This document shows, piece by piece, positions 1-9,000 of a stretch of 64,000 bases of DNA; within the stretch, counting starts at the first letter, position 1; each line of letters opens with the position of its first letter. A program made the translations under genes and the position numbers. The notes below the pieces were generated by a model. The model was not told where the DNA came from, did not search any database, and saw only the letters and a program-made list of their open reading frames with translations. Source of the stretch: DASQPR01 sp963797605 (GTDB taxonomy: Bacteria; Actinomycetota; Actinomycetes; Mycobacteriales; Micromonosporaceae); the NCBI GenBank assembly GCA_963797605.1, contig CAWCPX010000002.1, positions 62,001 to 126,000 of the forward strand, read 5' to 3'.

Positions 1-1065
1 GATCCGGTCGCACCGACCGTCGCCGCCGTGCTCGCCGCGCTGACCGGGCGCGAGGTGCCGCCGGTCTCCGACGGACCCGAGTGGATCTCCGCTCTCGGTC
101 GCGTGCATTTGACAGGCTCGTACGCGTACGGCGATCGGTACGGCGACCAGACCAGTTACGTCACCACCTACGCCTATGACGACGAGACGATCGGCGGCCC
201 CGAACACGCGGTCGTCGTGCTCGCCGACCACAACATCGGGCTCGCGAAGGACATCTTCGTCGCCGCGCCCGCCGCCAGCATGATCGCGACCCTCCGTGAC
301 GGCGCCACGACTGACGAAGCCGCGATGAGCTGGTTCACCGAGATCGAACCGTCGACCGTGCGGGCTGCCGCCGCCGCGTACCTCGCCTGCACCGATGCCG
401 CCGTGGACCTGCCGGACGGCGACTCCCTCCCGGCGAACCGCGCCCTGACGCTCGCCCGGATCGCGTTGCTGCCGGTCGCTGATGCTGGGAGCCCTCGATC
501 CAGCAGCTCTGCATCCACTGGCACTGGTGTTGACGCCGACCTCTCCACCGAACCGCCGAACGAGGAGTCGGAGCGGCTCGCGGCCGTGCGTACCCGTCTC
601 ATCGAAGAATTTCTGGCGAGTCCCGAGGCGGAGCTGGCCGGCCTCGCGCATCGCACGGGCGCCGATCGCGAGTCCCTGACCTATTGCCTCGCGCTGATCG
701 TCGACTTCGCGACCGGTCGCGGTGACGCGACGCGGTGGAGTCCGGCGGGTGTGGAGACATTCCTCACCTCGTGGGTGCACGAACGGGCGATTCTCGATGC
801 CGAGGACGCCGCCGTCTTGCCAGACGCACTCCGCGCCTGGATCGCGTGGGCTGGGCGGCGCGTCGATCTACCTGCGGCCGCACTGGCCGAAACGCTCAGC
901 ACGGTGCGGGCGATTCAAGGGGAATTCGCCCGGCTTTACGCGACCGGAGAACGGCTCTCGCCCGCCTCCCGAGCGATGGCCGCGATGATCGCGGACGGCG
1001 TGGACCTGACCGACCCCGCTGCTGTCGAGGTCTGGCTGGCCAATTACACCGAAACTGACCAGTGA
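1..1065 (+). CDS. Hypothetical protein, 5'-truncated by window edge
   Basis: The reading frame is open from base 1 and has no convincing start, so the gene begins upstream of the window; 354 codons plus stop are visible. An internal ATG at 28 has no ribosome binding site. The protein is Ala/Asp-rich and soluble looking, with no signal peptide or membrane segment. A low-complexity Ser/Thr patch near residues 160-180 separates an N-terminal half, with a hydrophobic beta-like stretch VVVLADHN, from a C-terminal helical half. I recognise no domain. Similar unknown proteins occur in actinobacteria, but I cannot name a family. The next gene begins 34 bases downstream on the same strand. Confidence 0.7.
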   Translation, partial: DPVAPTVAAVLAALTGREVPPVSDGPEWISALGRVHLTGSYAYGDRYGDQTSYVTTYAYDDETIGGPEHAVVVLADHNIGLAKDIFVAAPAASMIATLRDGATTDEAAMSWFTEIEPSTVRAAAAAYLACTDAAVDLPDGDSLPANRALTLARIALLPVADAGSPRSSSSASTGTGVDADLSTEPPNEESERLAAVRTRLIEEFLASPEAELAGLAHRTGADRESLTYCLALIVDFATGRGDATRWSPAGVETFLTSWVHERAILDAEDAAVLPDALRAWIAWAGRRVDLPAAALAETLSTVRAIQGEFARLYATGERLSPASRAMAAMIADGVDLTDPAAVEVWLANYTETDQ

Positions 1066-1099
1066 GGAAACTCAGCGGGGCCTGATAAGTTCGTCGGCG

Positions 1100-1879
1100 A
1101 TGTCGGATAAACGTAGATCCAAAGTGGCCGCTGTCGTCGCCGCGCTCGCGCTGACCGTGGTGGCGTTGGCAGCCTGCGGCACGCATGGGAGTTCGGCCGC
1201 GAGCCGGGCACCGCTGACGACGCCGCTGTCACCGTCGCAATCGGCGCCCTCACCATCGGCCGCGTCGCAGTCGGCGTCAGCGGTGCCCACGCGGTCGCCG
1301 ACGAGCACCGCGGCGCCGACCGTGAAGCCGACACCCACGAAGACGACGCCGGGAACCCCCGGCAAGTTCGTGTTCCCCGTGGTCGGCAAGGTGTCCTACG
1401 TCCACGATCACCACGACTACCCGGCAACCGACATCCTCACGGCCTGCGGCAACGAGGTTCGGGCCGTCACGAGCGGCGTGATCCTCGAGGTCAACCGAGT
1501 CGACAAATGGAAGGCCAGCGTCGACGCCGGTGCGACCCGAGGCGGTCTGTCCTTCTCGATCCGTGGCGACGACGGCATCCGTTACTACGGGTCACACCTC
1601 GAAGAGATCAACAAAAACATCCAGCCAGGGGTACGCGTAACCGCCGGCGAACCCGTCGGCAAAATCGGCGAGACCGGTGACGCGAGCGCCTGCCACCTGC
1701 ACTTCGGGCTGTCGCCAATATGTAAAGGCACCGGCGACTGGTGGATCCAACGCGGCGTGATCTGGCCCTGGCCGTACCTCGATTCGTGGCGCAAAGGCGG
1801 CGAGAAGTCGCCGGTCGCGGCGATTCACGCGTGGCAGCAAACCCACGGCTGCCCGACTAAGCCGCTAACTGACCCGTAG
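1100..1879 (+). CDS. M23-family (LytM-type) peptidase lipoprotein
   Basis: Predicted exported lipoprotein with an M23 endopeptidase domain, the family that cleaves peptide cross-links in peptidoglycan. A basic N-terminus and hydrophobic stretch lead to the lipobox LAAC with Cys26. A Ser/Thr/Pro linker (about residues 30-88) spans to the catalytic domain. Metal-ligand motifs visible are HHDYPATD near residues 104-111 and the HLHF motif near residue 197, with the usual glycine-rich GEPVGKIGETG strand before it. The N-terminal metal motif is longer than the classical HxxxD, so activity is likely but not certain. The domain runs to the C-terminus and may instead be a non-catalytic LytM regulator. 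It could be co-transcribed with the unknown gene 34 bases upstream. Confidence 0.85.
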   Translation: MSDKRRSKVAAVVAALALTVVALAACGTHGSSAASRAPLTTPLSPSQSAPSPSAASQSASAVPTRSPTSTAAPTVKPTPTKTTPGTPGKFVFPVVGKVSYVHDHHDYPATDILTACGNEVRAVTSGVILEVNRVDKWKASVDAGATRGGLSFSIRGDDGIRYYGSHLEEINKNIQPGVRVTAGEPVGKIGETGDASACHLHFGLSPICKGTGDWWIQRGVIWPWPYLDSWRKGGEKSPVAAIHAWQQTHGCPTKPLTDP

Positions 1880-1912
1880 CCCTTAGGTCCGCTCCCACCG
1901 ACCGGGCCGCCA

Positions 1913-2773
1913 CTAACTTCCGACAGTCACGATCACATCAGGAAACAGCCCAGGCGGAGACGGCGCGGGCACCGGGTGCGTGGGCGGTGCCGGAGGCGCC
2001 GGATCGATCGGCGGCACAGGTGGCGCCGGATCAGTCGGACCGGACGTCGGCGGCGCGGTCGGCTCGTCAGTGGGCCCGCCAGTTGGCCCAGTCGGCGACG
2101 TCGGCCAACCCGTCGGCGTCGGAGGCGGCGTCGGGTGGCTCGGCGTCGGCGTCGGGATCGGCGTAGGCCAGCCGCCACCGGTCGGACTAGGACTCACAGG
2201 CGGCGGCGGGGGCGTCGACGGCCCCCCAGTCGGAGTGGGCGAAGGCGACGGACAAGGCCAACCGCCCCCACTAGACCCGCCCCCGCCAGACCCGCCCCCT
2301 CCAGACCCGCCACCTCCAGACCCCCACCACCAGACCCAACGCCACCGACCGCGCCGCCACCCCCAGATCCACCACCGGAAGACCGGCCAAGGCCAGACCC
2401 AGACCCAGACCCGGACCCAGCCGCCAACCACCGAACCGCCACCGAACCCACCCACACCGACAAATCCACCAGACTCAGGACTACGTCCGCCGAGATCATC
2501 CGACCCCGAGCCACCGCCGAACCCCTGCGAAACCTGCGGGGTCGGCACGACCCGGGGATAACGGGTTGGCCGAGCCGACGGCACCGGTCGCAACGGGATC
2601 ACGACGACGGGCACGTGAGGGAAGTCACCGCCGCTGATGATCGATGAACGGGAGTCGCGATAGCGGGCTCGGTCCACGAGCGCGCTACCGGCTGCGATCA
2701 CTATCAGCGTGGCGACGCAACTGATGACGGCCAGCGAGGCGACGATCAGTCCATGCCGACGAGGCAGACGCAT
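1913..2773 (-). CDS. Gly/Ser/Pro-rich single-pass membrane protein, probably frame-disturbed
   Basis: I chose the ATG at 2773 because AAGGAG lies just upstream; an earlier start at 2806 has no such site. Residues 7-30 form one membrane anchor. The rest is low complexity: a Pro/Arg segment, Gly/Ser repeats including several GGGGS units, then a long Pro/Thr/Ser tail. A tryptophan-rich stretch at about 2330-2440 looks wrong: the same bases in another frame encode a smooth Gly/Ser run (GSGSGSG, SGGGSGGGG). Two compensating indels would restore a continuous Gly/Ser linker. Role unknown; architecture suggests a wall-spanning stalk. No recognisable domain. Confidence 0.55.
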   Translation of the reverse strand: MRLPRRHGLIVASLAVISCVATLIVIAAGSALVDRARYRDSRSSIISGGDFPHVPVVVIPLRPVPSARPTRYPRVVPTPQVSQGFGGGSGSDDLGGRSPESGGFVGVGGFGGGSVVGGWVRVWVWVWPWPVFRWWIWGWRRGRWRWVWWWGSGGGGSGGGGSGGGGSSGGGWPCPSPSPTPTGGPSTPPPPPVSPSPTGGGWPTPIPTPTPSHPTPPPTPTGWPTSPTGPTGGPTDEPTAPPTSGPTDPAPPVPPIDPAPPAPPTHPVPAPSPPGLFPDVIVTVGS

Positions 2774-3219
2774 GGGGAAGCTCCTTCGGGGGTACCGACG
2801 TGGCAACGAACGCCGGCCAGAACGCGGGGGAGGGTTTAGGGATTTATTCCGTAGATTGACCGATTCAAGTGGGTTGTACGTGACTGGTAGTCAGCCGTCC
2901 CGGTGTGCCAGATATCTGACGCAGAACTCCCGTATCTCGAACCGTGAATCACCGTTCCGGCGCAGAAATTGCCGGCCCGGACTGTGATCACCACAGACTC
3001 TTCTGCCATGCTGGAGTCGGCGGCGACGGGGCCGTTGCATCGCTCACCCTGCGTTTGGGCTGCCCCGATGCCTCCGCTCCCGGAGCCGTTCAACTCATTG
3101 ACGGCTCCCCGCGCATCACTGTCCACTGCGCCGTAGCGCTGCGGGGCGCGCGCGGCTTGACACGCACCGCCGCCCCGGCAGGGTCACCCCGCTGCCGAGG
3201 CATACGACAGGGAGAGACC
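2774..3219. other. Intergenic region without a convincing gene
   Basis: This 446-base gap separates the divergent Gly/Ser-rich gene from the dehydrogenase operon, so it must hold both promoters. Open frames inside it, such as one on the minus strand at 2836-3126, have no ribosome binding site and no protein-like composition. A small inverted repeat CTGTG-ATCAC-CACAG lies near 2981-2995. I could not assign promoter boxes with confidence. Confidence 0.4.
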
Positions 3220-4357
3220 ATGGCGAAGGGCACCGTAGCCCGGAACCGGAAAGACAGCGGCTCGCCCGCGGTCAATCCGGAGATGGTGCAGCTGCTCACC
3301 CCCGAAGGGGAGCGCGTCGACCACCCCGATTACTCGGTCGACTTCACCGACGAGGAATACCGCGATCTCTATCGCGACCTGGTGGTCGTCCGCCGGCTGG
3401 ACGCCGAGTCCACCGCGCTGCAGCGCCAGGGCGAGCTGGGCATCTGGGCCAGCCTGCTCGGCCAGGAGGCGGCTCAGGTCGGCTCCGGCCGCGCGCTGCG
3501 CGAGCAGGACATGGCGTTCCCGACCTACCGCGAGCACGGCGTCCTCTACTGCCGCGGCATCGACCCGATCATGCCGCTGGGCCTGTTCCGCGGCGTTGAC
3601 CAGGGCGGCTGGGACCCCAACGAGTTCAAGTTCAACATGTACACGATCGTCATCGGCGCCCAGACGCTGCACGCGACCGGCTACGCCATGGGCATCACCA
3701 TGGACGGCAAGGTCGGCGGCGACGACGGCGAGGCGGTCATCGCCTACTTCGGCGACGGCGCCACGTCGCAGGGCGACGTCAACGAGGCGTTCATCTGGGC
3801 GAGCGTCTTCAACGCGCCGATGGTGTTCTTCTGCCAGAACAACCAGTACGCGATCTCCGAGCCGCTCGAGCGGCAGACCCGAGTCCCGCTCTACCAGCGC
3901 GCGGCCGGCTTCGGCTTCCCGGGCGTCCGGGTCGACGGCAACGACGTGCTCGCGTCCTACGCGGTGACCCGGGCGGCGCTCGACAACGCCCGCCACGGCC
4001 AGGGCCCGACGCTGATCGAGGCGTACACCTACCGCATGGGCGCGCACACGACCTCCGACGACCCGACCCGCTACCGCATCGCGAGCGAGGTCGAGGCGTG
4101 GCAGGCGAAGGACCCGATCACAGCGGGTACGCGCGTTCCTGGACAAGCAGGAGATCGCCGACGCGGCGTACTTCGACGAGGTCGACGAGCAGGCCGCGTC
4201 GAGGCGGTCGAGCCTGCGCGAGCGAGTGCTGTCGATGCCCGACCCGCAGCCGGTGACGATGTTCGACAACGTCTACGCGAACGGCTCGCCGTTGCTCGAC
4301 GAGCAGCGTGCCGAGTTCTCCGAATACTTCGAGTCGTTCGCTGGGGAGGCGCACTGA
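3220..4357 (+). CDS. bkdA: Branched-chain 2-oxo acid (or pyruvate) dehydrogenase E1 alpha, one frameshift
   Basis: E1alpha binds thiamine diphosphate and, with E1beta, decarboxylates the 2-oxo acid and passes the acyl group to the lipoyl arm of E2. The ATG at 3220 follows GGGAGAG. The ThDP motif is clear: GDGATSQGD, ending 24-29 residues later in CQNNQYA. The phosphorylation-loop-like YRMGAHTTSDDPTRYR is also intact. The frame breaks near 4122-4131. Downstream, the other frame gives RVRAFLDKQEIADAAYFDEV and a normal C-terminus ending FAGEAH, so one indel restores a protein of about 378 residues. Its stop overlaps the next start (TGATG). The split E1alpha/E1beta layout matches actinobacterial bkdA-bkdB-bkdC; a pyruvate role is the alternative. 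Confidence 0.85.
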
Positions 4358-5370
4358 TGGCGACGACACCGCAGGCGTCCACCGGCTGGAGACGCTCACC
4401 ATCGGCAAGGCGATCAACACCGGCCTGCGGCGCGCGATGGAGGACGACCCGAAGGTCGTGCTCATGGGCGAGGACATCGGCAAGCTCGGCGGCGTCTTCC
4501 GGATCACCGACGGCCTGCAGAAGGACTTCGGCGAGCAGCGCGTCATCGACACCCCGCTGGCCGAGGCCGGCATCGTCGGCACCGCGGTCGGCCTGGCGAT
4601 CCGCGGCTACCGGCCGGTCTGCGAGATCCAGTTCGACGGCTTCGTCTACCCGGCGTACGACCAGATCGTCTGCCAGGTCGCGAAGATGCACTACCGGTCG
4701 CAGGGCAAGGTCAAGATGCCGATGGTGATCCGGATCCCGTTCGGCGGCGGCATCGGCGCGGTCGAGCACCACTCCGAGTCGCCCGAGGCGTACTTCGCGC
4801 ACACCGCCGGCCTGAAGGTCGTCTCGTGCTCGAACCCGAACGACGCGTACTGGATGATCCAGCAGGCGATCGCGTCCGACGACCCGATCGTGTTCTTCGA
4901 GCCGAAGCGCCGCTACTGGGAGAAGGGCGAGGTCGACACGTCCGGCACGCTCGCCGACCAGACGCCGCTGCACTCGTCCCGGGTGGTCCGCGCCGGGCAC
5001 CGACGCCACGGTCGTCGCGTACGGTCCGATGGTGCGCACCGCGCTCGACGCCGCGACCGCCGCCGCCGAAGACGGCCGCGAGCTCGAGGTCATCGACCTG
5101 CGCTCGATCTCGCCGCTCGACATGGGCCCGGTCTTCGACTCGGTGCGCCGGACCGGCCGGCTGGTCGTCGTGCACGAGGCGCCGAGCAACATCGGCGTCG
5201 GCGCCGAGATCGCGGCCCGCGTCACCGAGCAGTGCTTCTACTCGCTGGAGGCGCCGGTGCTGCGGGTGACCGGCTTCGACACGCCCTACCCGGCCTCCCG
5301 GGTCGAAGAGGAATACCTGCCCGACCTCGACCGGGTGCTCGACGCCGTCGACCGCTCGTTCGGCTTCTAG
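4357..5370 (+). CDS. bkdB: Branched-chain 2-oxo acid dehydrogenase E1 beta, two frameshifts
   Basis: Partner of the preceding E1alpha; the beta subunit supplies the pyrophosphate-side pocket and part of the active site. The start ATG shares a base with the upstream stop, indicating translational coupling. The first nine codons read in one frame, then the frame shifts near 4372-4385 into LETLTIGKAINTGLRRAMED. The body is typical: GEDIG, DTPLAEAGIVG, EIQFDGFVYPA and PFGGGIGAVEHHSES. A second shift near 4988-5000 leads into TDATVVAYGPMV and a C-terminus ending DRSFGF. With two indels repaired the protein is about 337 residues, a normal length. No internal stop or lost motif is seen, which argues for sequence error or very recent damage. 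Confidence 0.85.
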
Positions 5371-5380
5371 GAGGATCGGC

Positions 5381-6826
5381 GTGTCCAGAGTCAAGGAGTT
5401 CAAGCTGCCCGACCTCGGCGAGGGTCTGACCGAGGGCGAGATCCTCGCGTGGCTGGTCAAGGTCGGCGACACGATCGAGCTGAACCAGCCGATCGTCGAG
5501 GTCGAGACCGCGAAGGCGGCGGTCGAGATCCCGGCCAAGTGGGCCGGCCAGGTCACCCGGATCTTCCACGAGGCGGGCACGACGGTCGAGGTCGGCTCGC
5601 CGATCATCGCGATCGACACCGACCCGGGCGCCGGGCCGGCCGAGACCACGACCGGGCCGTCGGCGGCGTCGCTCGCCGCGGTCGAGATCGCGCCGGCCGA
5701 GGGCGCGGTCGAGCCGGGCCTGATCGGCGGGCCGGCGCCGGGCGGCCGTACCGCCGTGCTCGTCGGCTACGGCCCGAAGACGGCCGACGGCGAAGCGCCG
5801 GCCGCGCAAGGACGACGCTCCGGCCCGACCGGCGCGGCGTCGGCCGCTCCGCGCAGCTCCGCCGAACGCCGGCTCCCGTGCCACTCGCGCCGCCCGTCGC
5901 GACGCCCGGCCGCGGCCACGGCACCGGCCAGCCGGCGACGGTGCTGGCCAAGCCGCCGGTACGCAAGCTCGCCGAGACCTCGGCGTCGACCTGCACGGTC
6001 TACCGGCACCGGCCCGCAGGGCTCGATCACCCGGGAAGACGTGCAGGCCGCGCTGTCCGGCACCGGCCGGCAGACCGGCGGCGGTCGCCGCGGCCGCCAG
6101 CGCGGCGTCGTTCGGGCCGGACCGCGAGCAGCGCGATCCCGATCAAGGGCGTGCGCAAGCTGACCGCCGAGAACATGGTGGCCAGCGCGTTCACCGCGCC
6201 GCACGTCACCGAGTTCCTGACCGTCGACGTGACCCGCACGATGAAGGCGCTCGACCGGCTGCAAGGCTCGGCCGGACTGGCGTGACGTGCGCGTCTCGCC
6301 GCTGCTGCTGGTCGCGAAGGCGGTCGATGATGGCGATCGCGCGGCACCCGATGGTCAACTCGACCTGGTCGGCGGCGACGAACGAGATCGTCGTCAAGGA
6401 GTACGTCAACCTCGGCATCGCCGCGGCCACCGAGCGCGGCCTGATCGTGCCGAACATCAAGGACGCCGGCCGGCTGACGCTGCGCGAGCTGGCCGACGCG
6501 ATGACCGGCCTGGTGCAGACGGCGAAGTCGGGCAAGACGCCGCCGGCCGACATGGCGGCGGCACGTTCACGATCACCAACGTCGGCGTCTTCGGCGTCGA
6601 CACCGGCACGCCGATCCTGCCGCCGGGCGAGTCCGCGATCCTGGCGTTCGGCGCGATCCGGGACACGCCCTGGGTGCACAAGGGCAAGATCAAGATGCGC
6701 CAGGTGACCACGCTCGGCCTCTCGTTCGACCACCGGATCATCGACGGCGAGCTCGGCTCGAAGTTCCTGCGGGACATCGGCGATTTCCTGACCGACCCGG
6801 AGGCGGCCCTGCTCGCCTGGGGCTAA
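5381..6826 (+). CDS. bkdC: Dihydrolipoamide acyltransferase E2, at least six frameshifts
   Basis: E2 core enzyme that carries acyl groups on a lipoyl-lysine and transfers them to CoA. The GTG start at 5381 follows TAGGAGG by six bases. An N-terminal lipoyl domain contains VEVETAKAAVEIPA, with Lys45 as the lipoylation site. An Ala/Pro linker follows, then a peripheral subunit-binding domain (KPPVRKLA, then TGTGPQGSITREDV), and the catalytic domain (KGVRKLTAENM, HVTEFLTVDVT, NLGIAAAT, FTITNVGVFG). The active-site motif SFDHRIIDG is intact near the end. These pieces lie in alternating frames, with breaks near 5810, 5970-6010, 6100-6130, 6285, 6325 and 6560. As written the gene cannot make E2. 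No E3 gene is in the window. Confidence 0.8.
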
Positions 6827-6841
6827 TCGGTATGTAAGCGC

Positions 6842-6879
6842 GTTTCGCGAGGTCGGCTTCCGAGCCGGCCTCGCGAAAC
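6842..6879. terminator. Strong hairpin after the dehydrogenase operon
   Basis: GTTTCGCGAGGTCGGCT pairs with AGCCGGCCTCGCGAAAC around the loop TCCG: 17 base pairs with one T-G wobble, starting 16 bases after the E2 stop. The T-tract is short (CTGTTTAA), so it may also act as an mRNA 3'-end stabiliser. Confidence 0.75.
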
Positions 6880-6887
6880 TGTTTAAC

Positions 6888-6964
6888 CCGGCTTTTCGCG
6901 AGGCGCCGCGACGGCCGCCCCACGAAACTCTTCCAACCGGCTTTTCGCGAGGTGCCGCGACGGC
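6888..6964. repeat. Two 28-bp direct repeats
   Basis: Copies at 6888-6915 and 6937-6964 share CCGGCTTTTCGCGAGG, then C or T, then GCCGCGACGGC: one difference in 28 bases, 49-base period. The core TTTCGCGAGG also forms the left arm of the adjacent terminator hairpin, so the repeats may have arisen from it. Confidence 0.75.
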
Positions 6965-7417
6965 GTATGGACTCCACCAGGAGCACCGCCGCAGACGCTG
7001 CGATCGAGGAGGGAAGACGTCGTCTTCCGGCGGCGCTGAGCGGGAAAGCCGCATGTAACAGTCACCATGCGGTAACGAGACAGCCTCGGATCGTTCCGAT
7101 CGTGGCTGCTGCTGTCCGCGAAAATGTACCTTCGGTGAGCAGGCGCGTCCGGCAATCGGGCGCGCGATTTGCGGACGGGGGTCGAGCACGTGGGTTCGTG
7201 GATCGAGCGTCTCCGCAGCCGACGCACGGCAGCCCGGCGAGCCGTCGCGATCAAGCGAGCATTGCGGATCCGGCCAACCAAGATCATCGACGCTCCGACC
7301 GAATATCCCGCAGGTCACACCCAGCCGTAGGGGCTGTACCCGGGTCGGCGTGGCCGGTACGGTTGGCGTGCCGCCACCTCTTGTTTCGCCCGCGGCGCGT
7401 GATGACAGGAGGCATGT
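6965..7417. other. Intergenic region, no supported gene
   Basis: This 453-base gap follows the direct repeats and precedes the proline-rich membrane protein. Open frames on both strands lack ribosome binding sites and look arginine-rich, as non-coding high-GC DNA does. It should contain the promoter of the next gene; I cannot place the boxes. Confidence 0.4.
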
Positions 7418-8841
7418 GTGACGTCCGACCGCCCCTACCCCGGTCATGGACCTGGGCCGGACGGGAACCCGCAGGCCAACCCGCATGACCCGGTCAATAC
7501 AGGCGCCGCTCGCGGACCATCCCCGGCCGATCCCGAAGGGTCTTACCCCTCCTACGGGACCTACGGTGGCTCCGACCAATCGGCGCCGTCCTATGAGCCG
7601 CCCCGGCCTATGAGCCGCCCCCGGCCTACGAGCCGCCGCCCGCTTACGAACCCCCACCGGCTTACGAGCCGCCGCCGGCTTACGAGCCACCGCCGACCTA
7701 TGGCCACCCGGCTGGATATGAGCCGGCTCCCGCTTACGAGCCGCCGCCCGCCTACAGTTCCGGCCCGTCCGAGTCGCGGAGCGTGTCCGGCGCACAGTAC
7801 GGGTCCGCTCGAGTGCCAGAGTCCGCGCAACCGTACGAGCCCGGCCAACCGTATGAATCGGGCCAGCCGTACCAGTCGGCCCAGTCCTACGAATCTGCTC
7901 CCGCCGACGAATCGGCACAGCCGCACTCGCCGGCACCCACGTCCCCGCCACCCACCTCGGCTCCGCCGGCACCGGTCGCGGCCCGCGCCGCCGTCCGGAT
8001 GCCACCGGGCCTGGTCGCGAGCGCGGCTCCGGCCGAGCAGGCGGGAGTGCAGCCGCAATCCGCGCCACCACAGTCGGCTCCCGTCCCGCCGCAGGCCGCC
8101 GCCCGCGAGGGGTGCCGTCTACGGTCGGGCGCCGAGCGTCGACACCCCGTCTTCGGGCCAATCGCGTGGCGGCGCTGTCTACGGGGCAGCGGCCGCCGTG
8201 TCCGCCGCCGGCACCGCGTGTTTACGGCTCCCCGGGACCGCGGCGGATCCGACGACGAGCCCGGTCCGAGGGTTTACGGGCAGCCGTACGGCGAAGCGGC
8301 CGCGGCACCGCAGATGGCTCCGGCCCGGCCGGTCGTGCCGCAGCAGCGGACCCCGGGTGTCTACGGTCAGCGCCAGCCGGAGCCGGTCGAAGAGTCGCCG
8401 TCGCAGCGCACGGGTCGTCCTGTCGCCTGGCAGGAGCAACTCGAACCGCAGAGCAACTGGACGCCGGCGACACCCTCTCCGCCACCGAACCCGGACCGGC
8501 CACCGACGCCCATGGCGACGCCGGCCGACGTCGACATCGTGCCGGCCCCCGGCAAGAGCAAGCTCCGGGTGCTCCGTTACTCGTTGATCGCGCTGCTCGT
8601 CATCGGGCTCGGTGCCGGCGCGCTTTACTACACGTCGCGCACCGATCCGCCGAAGGTCGGCTCGTGCGTGAAGCAGTCCGGGGCCAACGAGGTCGCGGTG
8701 GCGTGCTCCTCCAACGGCGCGTTCCAGGTCGTCAAGAGCGTGAAGAACCGCACCGACTGCCCCGACTACCTCAACCAGCCGAGCCTCAAATACGGCGACG
8801 GCAGCAGCGCCACCTGGCTCTGTTTGAAGCCAGCGCACTAA
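7418..8841 (+). CDS. Proline/tyrosine-repeat membrane protein with LppU-like C-terminal domain, frameshifted
   Basis: The GTG at 7418 has AGGAGG five bases upstream. The N-terminal region contains tandem AYEPPP-type repeats (about 7590-7755), then Gln/Ser/Tyr-rich repeats (QPYESGQPYQS) and several RVYG/AVYG units. One transmembrane helix (SLIALLVIGLGAGALYY) near 8580-8635 is followed by a short extracytoplasmic domain with three cysteines, resembling the LppU/SCO3897 family. The frame breaks near 7603-7612, where one repeat has CCCC and the next CCCCC, and again near 8100, 8215 and 8250. The homopolymer difference points to a missing C. Function is unknown; the shape suggests an envelope sensor or scaffold. 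Confidence 0.7.
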
Positions 8842-8875
8842 GCCAGCGCACCGCCAGTGCGCTAAGCCAGCGCAC
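8826..8875. repeat. Triple short repeat after the LppU-like gene
   Basis: AAGCCAGCGCAC occurs three times at about 8827, 8841 and 8864. The first copy includes the last codons of the gene, so the others look like slippage copies of its 3' end. Confidence 0.6.
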
Positions 8876-8895
8876 CATAAGCCAAGCAGCAACGG

Positions 8896-8929
8896 AAGCA
8901 GCCCACGACTCGAAGGTCGTGGGCTGCTT
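8896..8929. terminator. Bidirectional terminator between convergent genes
   Basis: AAGCAGCCCACGAC and GTCGTGGGCTGCTT form a perfect 14-bp stem around a six-base loop, followed on the plus strand by CTTTG. It separates the LppU-like gene from oppA, which points toward it. Confidence 0.85.
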
Positions 8930-9000
8930 CTTTGTGTCGATGAAACCGTGAAACGAGAACCGGGGCCGCACCACCTCGCGGTGGACGGCCCCGGCAACTA

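Noticed and set aside
2836..3126. 96-codon minus-strand frame in the gap before bkdA
   Set aside because: No ribosome binding site, no family resemblance, overlaps the expected promoters.
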